Shown here: piece after piece, positions 41,297 through 48,398 of the stretch | Position numbering within the stretch: position 1 is the stretch's first letter | Layout of the letters: each line of letters opens with the position of its first letter | Origin: Microbacterium trichothecenolyticum | Lineage (GTDB): Bacteria; Actinomycetota; Actinomycetes; Actinomycetales; Microbacteriaceae | NCBI RefSeq assembly: GCF_030818955.1 | Contig: NZ_JAUTBF010000001.1 | Location: 2,418,001 to 2,482,000, forward strand | Direction of reading: 5' to 3' | Length of the DNA: 64,000 bases | The notes under the pieces: model-generated | Told to the model about the DNA's origin: nothing | Database searches by the model: none | The model's input: only the letters and a program-made list of their open reading frames with translations | Program-made: the position numbers and the translations under genes

Positions 41297-42645
41297 CCCG
41301 CCGCCAGATCCACCTCGCCGCGCACTTCCCGGGCGTGAACAACACCACGGTCTGGACCGACCCGACCGCGGGCAGCCAGATCGACTTCGCGTCGTTCGAG
41401 TACTTCGCCCGCACCGCCGAGCGCGGCTTCTTCGACTACCTCTTCCTCGCCGAGGGGCTGCGTCTGCGCGAGCACCGCGGGCAGCTGCACGACCTCGACG
41501 TCGCCGGCCGCCCGAACACGCTCGCGATCCTCACCGCCCTGGCCGCGGTGACCGAGCACATCGGCCTCGTCGGCACGCTCAACACGACCTTCAACGAGCC
41601 CTACGAGCTCGCCCGTCAGCTCGGCACCCTCGACCTCCTGTCGAACGGGCGCGCCGGGTGGAATGCCGTGACCAGCTCCGACGCCTTCCACGGCGCGAAC
41701 TTCCGCCGCGGCGGCTACCTCGACCACGCCGACCGGTACGTCCGGGCGGCGGAGTTCGCGGCGCTGTCGAAGGCCCTGTGGTCGTCGTGGCGCGACGACG
41801 CGATCGTGGCGGATGCCGACACCGGCGAGTTCCTGCGGGAGGACGCCGTCGCGCGGGTGCGGCACGAATCGCGCCTGTTCGACGTCGACGCGGTCTTCGA
41901 CGTTCCGCGGTCGCCGCAGGGCCGCCCCGTGATCGTGCAGGCCGGGGACTCCCCCGACGGCCGCGACTTCGCCACCGAGCACGCCGACGTCGTCTTCTCG
42001 ATGCACACGGCGTTCGACGATGCGCAGCAGTTCTACCGCGACGTGAAGGGGCGTCTGGCGGCGAACGGCCGCGACGAGGACTCGCTGAAGATCCTGCCCG
42101 CGGCCACCTTCGTGCTCGGCGACACCGCCGACGAGGCCCGCGAGCGCTCGCGCGAGATCGCCCTGCAGCAGGTGCGGCCGCAGACGGCGATCACCTACCT
42201 CGAGCAGATCTGGAACCGCGACCTCAGCGGGTACGACGCCGACGGTCCGCTCCCCGACATCGAGCCCGACACCGGCGTCGAGACCGCGCAGGGCTTCGCC
42301 GGCCGCCACGCGGCGATCCGGGCCCGCGTCGGCCAGCTGCGCGAGCAGGCGGTCGCCGAGAACCTCAGCATCCGCGAGCTCGTCATCCGCTTGACCGCGA
42401 AGCACACCTTCGTCGGGACACCGGAGCACGTGGCATCCGAGATCGACCGCTACGTGCAGGAGCGCGCGACCGACGGCTTCACCGTCGTCGGGCACGTCAC
42501 CCCGCACGGCATCGACGAGTTCGCCGACCGGGTGGTGCCCCTGCTGCAGGAGCGCGGGTCGTACCGGCGCTCGTACGACGACGGCGCGACGCTGCACGAC
42601 CTGTTGGGGCTGCCGCCCGTCTCCGATCCGGTGCCCGTGCCGTGA
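41293..42645 (+). CDS. NtaA/SnaA/DszA-family flavin monooxygenase
   Basis: A 450-residue protein with the family's N-terminus (IHLAAHFPGVNNTTVWTDPTAGSQIDFASFEYFARTAERGFFDYLFLAEGL), NTTFNEPYELARQLGTLDLLSNGRAGWNAVTS, and RSPQGRPVIVQAGDSPDGRDFATEHADVVFS. Members oxidise nitrilotriacetate, sulfones or related compounds with FMNH2. It is coupled to both neighbours by start/stop overlaps. No flavin reductase is encoded nearby, so one must act from elsewhere. Confidence 0.9.
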   Translation: MTRRQIHLAAHFPGVNNTTVWTDPTAGSQIDFASFEYFARTAERGFFDYLFLAEGLRLREHRGQLHDLDVAGRPNTLAILTALAAVTEHIGLVGTLNTTFNEPYELARQLGTLDLLSNGRAGWNAVTSSDAFHGANFRRGGYLDHADRYVRAAEFAALSKALWSSWRDDAIVADADTGEFLREDAVARVRHESRLFDVDAVFDVPRSPQGRPVIVQAGDSPDGRDFATEHADVVFSMHTAFDDAQQFYRDVKGRLAANGRDEDSLKILPAATFVLGDTADEARERSREIALQQVRPQTAITYLEQIWNRDLSGYDADGPLPDIEPDTGVETAQGFAGRHAAIRARVGQLREQAVAENLSIRELVIRLTAKHTFVGTPEHVASEIDRYVQERATDGFTVVGHVTPHGIDEFADRVVPLLQERGSYRRSYDDGATLHDLLGLPPVSDPVPVP

Positions 42646-44531
42646 CCGACCTCGTGATCGTCGGCGCGGGTCCGCGCGCGGTGATGCTCGTCGAGCGTCT
42701 GCTCGCGCGCCGCACCCGCGCGGCCAGTCCCCCGCTGCACATCACGCTCGTCGACCCCTACCCGCCCGGCGCGGGACGCATCTGGCGGCGCGCCCAGTCG
42801 CCGCTGCTGAAGCTCAACTCGATGGCGCGCGACGTCACCGTCTTCACTGACGAGACCTCGACCATCTCGGGCCCCGTGCGCTCGGGCCCGTCGCTCATCG
42901 AGTGGGCCGAGCGGGTGCGCGACGGCCGCATCCCCGACGCCGAGATCGATGATCCCGACCTGGATGCCGAGCTCCGCGCGCTCCGCGGTGACAGCTTCCC
43001 CACCCGGCGGCTGCAGAGCGCGTACCTCGACTGGTTCTGGCGGCGGACCGTCGCGATCGCCCCGCCGGGCGTCGAGGTGCAGTATCGGCCGGGCACCGTG
43101 CAGTGGGTGGACGACACGGTCGAGGGATACGAAGTAGCTCTGGACGACGGCATCCGTCTGCCCGCCGACATCGTCGTCTACGCGCTCGGGCACAACGGGC
43201 GCGAGCCGGTCGGTGAAACGGTCGAGCTGATCGACGCCGCCGCGCGGGCGGGCCTGACGTACGTACCGCCGGCGTTCACCGCCGACGCCGACCTCTCCGT
43301 TCTCGCGCCCGGCGACGACGTGATCGTGCGCGGCATGGGGTTGGCGGCGGTGGATGCCATCGTGCTGCTGGCCGAGGGACGCGGCGGCCGCTTCTCACCG
43401 GCACCGGACGGGACGCTGCGCTACGAGCCCTCCGGTCTCGAACCGCGGCTGCACCTCGGCTCGCGTCGCGGGGTGCCGTATCGCTCGAAGGTGTCGTCGG
43501 AGCTACGCGGCGACCCACCCGTCCGCGAGGTGCTGACGGCGGCCGCGATCGCCACGTTGCTCTCGCGCCCCGGCCCGGTCGATTTCCTCGTCGACGTGTG
43601 GCCGCTCATCGCCCGGGAGCTCGTGTGGGGCCACTACCGCGAGCTGTTCACCGGGCACCCCGAGCGCGTGCTCGTGCCCTGGGGCCAGTTCCGCGAGACC
43701 CTGCGCGAAGTCGACGGCGACACCGACGCACTGCGCCGCGCGGTCGCCGAGGTCGTCCCCGATCCGCTCGACCGGTTCGACGTGCCGGCGCTCGACCTGC
43801 CCCTCGCCGGGCAGACCTTCGAGGATTCCCGCGCCGCGCACGACCGCGTGCGCCGCCACATCGTCGAAGACCTGCACCTGCGTACCGCGCCGGAGCGCAG
43901 CACGTCGCAGGCACTGTTCCTGACGACCCTGATGTCGTTCCTGGCGCTGGCCGACATCCCCACCGACCGCTGGAGCGCCCGCTCCCGCGCGGTCGACCTC
44001 CCCGTGACCTGGCACACCTTCTTCAGCTACGTCGCCTCCGGCCCGCCCGCGCACCGGCTCGAGGAGCTCCTCGCCCTCGCCGACGCCGGGATCGTGCGGT
44101 TCCTCGGACCCGACGTGTCGGTGCGGGTCTCGGACGACGGGTTCGTGGCATCCTCTCCGCGGGTCGGCGGCGAGGTCATCGCGCGGGCGCTGGTCGACGC
44201 GTGGCTGCCCGGCAGCGGCGCCGCCGCGAGCGACAACCCGGCGCTGCGCGAGCTCGCCACCCGTCACGGCCGCGAGGTGTACGTGAGCGACGAGAGCTTC
44301 ACCGGCTCGCTCGGGCGCATCGACGTCGACCCCGACGGTCGCGTGATCGCGCGGGACGGCACCCCGCACGCGAACCTGTTCGCAATCGGCCCGTTCACGT
44401 CGTCGACCGAGGCGGGTGCCTTCACCCGCCCGCGCTCCGACTCCCTGTCGCTGCGCCAGACCGACCGCGTCGCCGAGGCGGTGTCGGCCGCCGTCGCTAC
44501 CGCCGCGCAGGCCCGCGCGTTCTCCGGCTGA
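42642..44531 (+). CDS. FAD/NAD(P)-binding protein (large, FAD_NAD_binding_9-like)
   Basis: A 629-residue flavoprotein starting at GTG 42642 (GTGA overlap): DLVIVGAGPRAVMLVERLLARR gives a GxGxR-type Rossmann site; YPPGAGRIWRRAQSPLLKLNSMARDVTVF, PTRRLQSAYLDWFW, VVYALGHNGREPVG and ANLFAIGPFTSSTEAGAFTRPRSDSLSLRQTDRVAEAV follow. This fits the family of large proteins found with LLM monooxygenases in actinobacteria. It may oxidise or reduce an intermediate of the two LLM enzymes. Confidence 0.8.
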   Translation: MTDLVIVGAGPRAVMLVERLLARRTRAASPPLHITLVDPYPPGAGRIWRRAQSPLLKLNSMARDVTVFTDETSTISGPVRSGPSLIEWAERVRDGRIPDAEIDDPDLDAELRALRGDSFPTRRLQSAYLDWFWRRTVAIAPPGVEVQYRPGTVQWVDDTVEGYEVALDDGIRLPADIVVYALGHNGREPVGETVELIDAAARAGLTYVPPAFTADADLSVLAPGDDVIVRGMGLAAVDAIVLLAEGRGGRFSPAPDGTLRYEPSGLEPRLHLGSRRGVPYRSKVSSELRGDPPVREVLTAAAIATLLSRPGPVDFLVDVWPLIARELVWGHYRELFTGHPERVLVPWGQFRETLREVDGDTDALRRAVAEVVPDPLDRFDVPALDLPLAGQTFEDSRAAHDRVRRHIVEDLHLRTAPERSTSQALFLTTLMSFLALADIPTDRWSARSRAVDLPVTWHTFFSYVASGPPAHRLEELLALADAGIVRFLGPDVSVRVSDDGFVASSPRVGGEVIARALVDAWLPGSGAAASDNPALRELATRHGREVYVSDESFTGSLGRIDVDPDGRVIARDGTPHANLFAIGPFTSSTEAGAFTRPRSDSLSLRQTDRVAEAVSAAVATAAQARAFSG

Positions 44532-44597
44532 GCGCCGACGCGCGGCCCGGCGGCGCGACGGAGTTGCGGCCGTCGGGCGGCCGAGCGGCGCACAACG

Positions 44598-44684
44598 CGG
44601 GCCGAACTCCTGAGAAACGCCGCGAACCGGCCCGGAGCCGTCCGAATCGACGCGTCTCGGACGATTTCTCAGGAGTTCGGCCCG
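44598..44684. terminator. Nested long inverted repeat between convergent genes
   Basis: CGGGCCGAACTCCTGAGAAA (44598-44617) pairs exactly with 44665-44684. Inside the 47-base spacer CGTCCGA (44639-44645) pairs with 44657-44663. It sits between the FAD protein stop and the MarR stop and could end transcription both ways. Nothing else is seen in the 44532-44700 gap. Confidence 0.65.
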
Positions 44685-44700
44685 GCCCGGCCGAGGCCCA

Positions 44701-45156
44701 CTAGGCCCGCGACCGCTCCAGCACCTCGGCCAGGTGCCCGACGAGGGAGCGGGATGCCGTAGCCCCGACGCCGAAGAACGTCTCGTCCACGTCCTCGACG
44801 GCGCGGTTCGCCTCGCGGGCCCGCTCACGCCCTGCCGCAGTGGCGCGCACGCGCACGGCGCGGCGGTCGTTGGCATCCTGACGCCGTTCGACGAGGTCGC
44901 GCTCGGCCAGGACGCGGATCACCTGCGACACCATCATCGGGTCGGCGCCCGCGCGCTGGCTCAGCATCGCCTGCGTCATGCCCTCGTCAGTGTCGTCGTC
45001 CGTGAGCACCGCCAGCAGCACGAACTGCACGTGCGTGAGATCGTGTGGAGTGAGCGCCCGCCGGATGGCGGCCTGCCACCGGTTCGTGACCTGCCACAGC
45101 AGAAAGCCGGGACTGACGTCGCCGGACGGGAAGCGGCTGTCGAGCGGAGTCGTCAT
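44701..45156 (-). CDS. MarR-family transcriptional regulator
   Basis: A 151-residue winged-helix regulator: LTHVQFVLLAVL, TQAMLSQRAGADPMMVSQVIRVLAERDLVERRQDANDRRAVRVRATAAGRE. The DRR wing motif is intact. Its ATG overlaps the TGA of a 32-codon ORF that in turn follows the SRPBCC gene by a few bases, so all are one unit. The 16-bp palindrome ahead of that unit is its likely operator. Confidence 0.9.
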   Translation of the reverse strand: MTTPLDSRFPSGDVSPGFLLWQVTNRWQAAIRRALTPHDLTHVQFVLLAVLTDDDTDEGMTQAMLSQRAGADPMMVSQVIRVLAERDLVERRQDANDRRAVRVRATAAGRERAREANRAVEDVDETFFGVGATASRSLVGHLAEVLERSRA

Positions 45157-45251
45157 CCCTCGATCATCGCGCGTGCGATGACGTCGGCGTCGGTATCGGT
45201 GATCTCGACCAGCCCGCGTCGCAACTCGTACCGGAGGCGACCCCGATCCAC
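45153..45251 (-). CDS. Candidate 32-residue small protein in the SRPBCC-MarR operon
   Basis: GTG 45251 to TGA 45153 encodes MDRGRLRYELRRGLVEITDTDADVIARAMIEG if GTG is read as Met (too short for most gene finders). It starts 4 bases after the SRPBCC stop and its TGA overlaps the MarR ATG. Codons have the G/C third-position bias of real genes here. There is no Shine-Dalgarno, so it would rely on re-initiation. It might be a translation bridge or a small effector; no family recognised. Confidence 0.4.
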   Translation of the reverse strand: MDRGRLRYELRRGLVEITDTDADVIARAMIEG

Positions 45252-45255
45252 GACG

Positions 45256-45675
45256 TCATGACGTTTCCACGAGGGCGACGAGTCGGTCCAGGTCTTCCGG
45301 CACCGAGGTCGCGAACCCCGAGAACGCGGTGCGTGCCCACAGCCACGACAGCGGCCCCTCGAGCGTCACCTCTGCCGTCACCCACGACCCGGTCCCGACC
45401 GGCTCGACGGTGTGCCGGAAGGTCAGTCGGGTTCCCGGCATCCGCGTGACATCCGTGTAGACGCGGTCGGTCTCGACCTCGGCGACGACGAAGGACACGC
45501 GGGGTCCGCCCTTCGGCTTCAGGATGCCGCGGGCCCCCTGCCGCACCGGACCGTCGAGGCGCACCCACTCGGTGTCGGGAGACCACTCGCTCCAGGAGTC
45601 GTGGTCGATCCATCGGGCGTAGAACGCCGAGCAAGGGGCGAAGGACGTGCGGGTGGCGGAAGCAAGGGAGCGCAT
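45256..45675 (-). CDS. SRPBCC-family protein (polyketide cyclase/START-like fold)
   Basis: A 139-residue protein: CSAFYARWIDHDSWSEWSPDTEWVRLDGPVRQGARGILKPKGGPRVSFVVAEVETDRVYTDVTRMPGTRLTFRHTVEPVG fits the SRPBCC hydrophobic-cavity fold. ATG 45675 is chosen because the conserved part starts there; longer in-frame starts would cover the palindromic operator. It is first in the operon with the MarR gene. It probably binds a hydrophobic ligand. Confidence 0.8.
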   Translation of the reverse strand: MRSLASATRTSFAPCSAFYARWIDHDSWSEWSPDTEWVRLDGPVRQGARGILKPKGGPRVSFVVAEVETDRVYTDVTRMPGTRLTFRHTVEPVGTGSWVTAEVTLEGPLSWLWARTAFSGFATSVPEDLDRLVALVETS

Positions 45676-45681
45676 GCATTT

Positions 45682-45697
45682 AGTATGCGCGCATACT
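45682..45697. promoter_or_regulatory. Perfect 16-bp palindrome AGTATGCGCGCATACT
   Basis: It lies 7 bases upstream of the SRPBCC start in an otherwise plain 141-bp gap, flanked by TTT-rich bases, and is ideally placed to block the operon. Likely the operator of the MarR protein encoded at 44701-45156. Confidence 0.65.
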
Positions 45698-45816
45698 TTA
45701 TGAATCCGCAACGCCCATCGCCCCGAGGCGCACCCGAGTGTCCACGCCGAAGCGGACGCCCGATACGGAGACGGCGCGCGTCCGGGCGGCACCGACGACA
45801 CCTCCCGTCGGGCGGG

Positions 45817-46839
45817 TCAGCGCAGGCGCCGCGCCACCTCCGCCATGGCCTCGGCGAACGCCTCCTCGCCGCCCTCGCGGCCACCCGACAGGTTCACGCC
45901 GACCACGCCGGGCAGCGCGAGCATCTCCTCGGCGAGCGCGACCGTCAGCGCGATGCCCTCGGCCCGCGGGTCCGCAGCGCCCCGGACGCGGGCCAGGAAC
46001 CCGTGCGGGAGCACCAGGGTCGTGAACGACTCCAGCAGGTCGGCGGAGGCGGCATCCACCACCACCGGCACGCAGGGGATGTACCGCACGTCGGCGGCGA
46101 CCTCGTCGATGAACCGCCGCACCGCCGCCGCGCCCCCGGCGTGGTTCACGAAGCACACGTCGGCCCCGGCGTCCACCTTCTCGCGCAGCCGCGCCGCGCG
46201 CCGCTCGACGGGGGGCGCGGCCGGCGATGCGGCGACCGACACGACGTGCCCGACCGCGCGGGCGAGTGCTGCGGCCTCGGTCGAGTCGAGGTCGAACACG
46301 GGCGCGGCGTCGGGCCGGTGCCCGGTGCGGGTGTGGTCGCCGGTCACGCAGTGCACCCCCGCGACGCCTTCCACGGCCAGCGCCGCCAGCTCGCCCTCGA
46401 TCGCGACCCGGTTGCGGTCGCGCATGTTCAGTCCCGTCCACACCCGCAGCCCCCGCTCGTGCAGCAAGCGGGCACGGTACGCCGGCGGGAACTGCACGCG
46501 CGCGCTTCCCGCGTCGCCCGCGAGCACGGCATCCACGTTCCCGGCGAGCGCCGCGGCGCACGCGTCGAGGGATGCCACGCTCAGCGCCCGCGCGGGCAGG
46601 TCGGCCACGATCCAGGGACGCGTGCCGAGGGCGGCCAGGGTGTCGGCGGCCGCAGCCGTCCGCGCACCCGTAGCGGGACGAGCGACGCGGTCCACCCCCG
46701 TCCAAGGCACGGTGGGCCGATCCACGAAGAGGCAGCGGTGCTGTGCGTCGATCTCGCACGAACCGTCGAACCCGACCCCGCCGCACGGGCCGTACTCCAT
46801 GCGTTTGGGGCATGCGTCGATGAGCGGCAGCGAGATCAT
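45817..46839 (-). CDS. Methylenetetrahydrofolate reductase-like protein with N-terminal Cys-rich (MTHFR_C-like) motif
   Basis: A 340-residue protein. The main body follows the MTHFR TIM barrel (GLNMRDRNRVAIEGELAALAVEGVAGVHCVTGDHTRTGH, LREKVDAGADVCFVNHAG, GVVGVNLSGGREGGEEAFAEAM). Residues 1 to about 40 carry CPKRMEYGPCGGVGFDGSCEID, the motif of the small domain normally at the C-terminus of, or separate from, bacterial MTHFRs. The usual barrel Gln (as in ITQ) is replaced by FVNHAG, so substrate use may differ. ATG 46839 has no ribosome site. It is divergent from the xanthine-dehydrogenase-like operon; a link to one-carbon units from purine breakdown is plausible. Confidence 0.75.
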   Translation of the reverse strand: MISLPLIDACPKRMEYGPCGGVGFDGSCEIDAQHRCLFVDRPTVPWTGVDRVARPATGARTAAAADTLAALGTRPWIVADLPARALSVASLDACAAALAGNVDAVLAGDAGSARVQFPPAYRARLLHERGLRVWTGLNMRDRNRVAIEGELAALAVEGVAGVHCVTGDHTRTGHRPDAAPVFDLDSTEAAALARAVGHVVSVAASPAAPPVERRAARLREKVDAGADVCFVNHAGGAAAVRRFIDEVAADVRYIPCVPVVVDAASADLLESFTTLVLPHGFLARVRGAADPRAEGIALTVALAEEMLALPGVVGVNLSGGREGGEEAFAEAMAEVARRLR

Positions 46840-46883
46840 GCGGGGAGTGTACGAAGTGCGTGTTTCGCCGAATGTTCGTCTCG

Positions 46884-46899
46884 GCAACATCGCCGAAAC
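46884..46899 (+). promoter_or_regulatory. GlnR-box-like site upstream of the molybdoenzyme operon
   Basis: GCAAC-ATCGCC-GAAAC matches GNNAC-N6-GNAAC. It is part of a larger imperfect mirror (GTTTCGCCGA near 46862 against TCGCCGAAAC) between the MTHFR-like and flavin-oxidase-fold genes. Would place both under nitrogen control if real. Confidence 0.45.
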
Positions 46900-46948
46900 G
46901 CGGATTCTCTACGCTCGGCCCTACCCGCAGCGCTCCCCGGAGGTGGCC

Positions 46949-47563
46949 ATGATCACGGCCGGCACCACATTCGGTTCCGATGTCGACGACACCGATTCGC
47001 TCGTCGATGACCCCCTCGCCCTGATGGTGCGGTGGCTGCCGACCCCCGACAGCGAGCTGCGGCCCCTCGCCGCCCTCTCGACGATCGGCCTCGACGGCCT
47101 TCCGTCGGTACGCCACGTGCTGGTGAGCGAACGGGATGCCGCGGGCCTGACGTTCCACACCGATTCCGCCAGCACGAAGGTCGCCGAACTCGCCGCCAAC
47201 CCGGTCGCCGCCGTCGCCGTCGCGTGGCCCGAGATCGGCCGGCAGCTGGTGGTGCGCGGAGTCGTGCAGCGCGTCAACGCCGACGAGGCGGCTCGGGTGT
47301 ACGCGGAGCGCTCGCGCTACCTGCAGCTGCTGGCGTGGATGAACACGCGCGAGAACGCCCAGCTGCCCGCCGCCGCCCGGCAGCGCCTGTGGGCCGACTT
47401 CGACGACACCCATCCCGAGCTGACCCCGCCGGCCCGCTGGGTCGGCTTCCGTCTGCGCCCGGTGACGCTGACGTTTTGGCGCGGTGACCCGATCGGACAG
47501 AGCACGCGACAGCACTACACCCTCGTCGACGGACGCTGGGCGGGCGAGATCCTGGCGGGCTGA
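46949..47563 (+). CDS. Pyridoxamine 5'-phosphate oxidase-like flavoprotein
   Basis: A 204-residue split-barrel protein: RPLAALSTIGLDGLPSVRHVLVSERDAAGLTFHTDSASTKVAELAANPVAAVAVAWPEIGRQLVVRGVVQRV, with a PNPOx-type C-terminus (PARWVGFRLRPVTLTFWRGDP). GGAGG precedes ATG 46949. True PdxH enzymes share this layout, but being first in a molybdoenzyme operon argues for a specialised FMN oxidase. It stops two bases before the next start. Confidence 0.8.
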   Translation: MITAGTTFGSDVDDTDSLVDDPLALMVRWLPTPDSELRPLAALSTIGLDGLPSVRHVLVSERDAAGLTFHTDSASTKVAELAANPVAAVAVAWPEIGRQLVVRGVVQRVNADEAARVYAERSRYLQLLAWMNTRENAQLPAAARQRLWADFDDTHPELTPPARWVGFRLRPVTLTFWRGDPIGQSTRQHYTLVDGRWAGEILAG

Positions 47564-47564
47564 C

Positions 47565-48398
47565 GTGGACATCACGACCGTCACCTCGTACCGCGCCGCG
47601 CGAGAGCGCGCCGACCTCACCCTGGCCCCGGGCGAGGTGGTCATCGCCGGCGGCACCTGGCTGATGAGCGAGCCGCAGCCCGACACGACAGGCTTCGTCG
47701 ACCTCACCACGCTCGGCTGGCCCGACCTCGAGATCACCGACGCGGGTCTGCGCATCGGGGCGACGTGCACCATCGCGCGCCTGCTGGAGTGGGCCGAGAA
47801 CGAGGCTCCCGCCGCGTGGACCTCGCTCGCGCTGGCCCGCCCCGCCGCGAACGCGCTGCTGGCGTCGTTCAAGATCTGGAACACCGCCACCGTGGGCGGC
47901 AACGTCTGCCGGGCCTTCGCCGCGGGCGCCATGATCTCGTTGCTGTCGACCCTGGATGCCACGGCCCTGATCTGGACGCCCGACGGCGGCGAGCGCCGAA
48001 TGGCCGTGGCCGACCTGGTCATCGACAATGCCGCGACCTCGCTGACTCCCGGCGAGGTGCTGCGCGCGCTCGACGTGCCCGCGCACGCCCTGGGCGCGCG
48101 CGTCGGGCTGCAGAAGATCGCCCTGGCCGAGCTCGGACGATCGGGCGCCGTGGTGAGCGCGCGTGTCGACACCGACGGCTCGGCCGTGTTCGTCGTGACG
48201 GCGGCGGTGCGCCGGCCGCGCGTGCTGCGCTTCGCGCGTGTTCCGAGCGCCGGTGAGCTTCGTGACGCTGTGGCCGCCGCGACCGACTTCTACACCGACC
48301 CCCTCGGCACCGCCGACTGGCGACGCGGGGTGAGTGTGGTGCTCGCCGAGCGGGTACGCCAGGGGTTCCTCGCCGCAGAGCGGGAGGGCCTCGCGTGA
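47565..48398 (+). CDS. Xanthine dehydrogenase-type FAD-binding subunit
   Basis: A 277-residue CoxM/CutM/XdhB-like protein: GEVVIAGGTWLMSEPQPDTTGFVDLTTLG is a variant of the FAD pyrophosphate loop (AGGT), and NTATVGGNVCRAFAAGAMISLLSTLDAT the second FAD motif (TxGGN). It passes electrons from the Fe-S domains to NAD or another acceptor. GTG 47565; it overlaps the fused Fe-S/Mo gene by GTGA. Confidence 0.88.
   Translation: MDITTVTSYRAARERADLTLAPGEVVIAGGTWLMSEPQPDTTGFVDLTTLGWPDLEITDAGLRIGATCTIARLLEWAENEAPAAWTSLALARPAANALLASFKIWNTATVGGNVCRAFAAGAMISLLSTLDATALIWTPDGGERRMAVADLVIDNAATSLTPGEVLRALDVPAHALGARVGLQKIALAELGRSGAVVSARVDTDGSAVFVVTAAVRRPRVLRFARVPSAGELRDAVAAATDFYTDPLGTADWRRGVSVVLAERVRQGFLAAEREGLA

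Noticed and set aside
40908..42641. Extension of the 42642-44531 frame upstream
   Set aside because: The upstream part is an Arg/Pro-rich shadow of the two LLM genes; the FAD-binding motif starts at GTG 42642.
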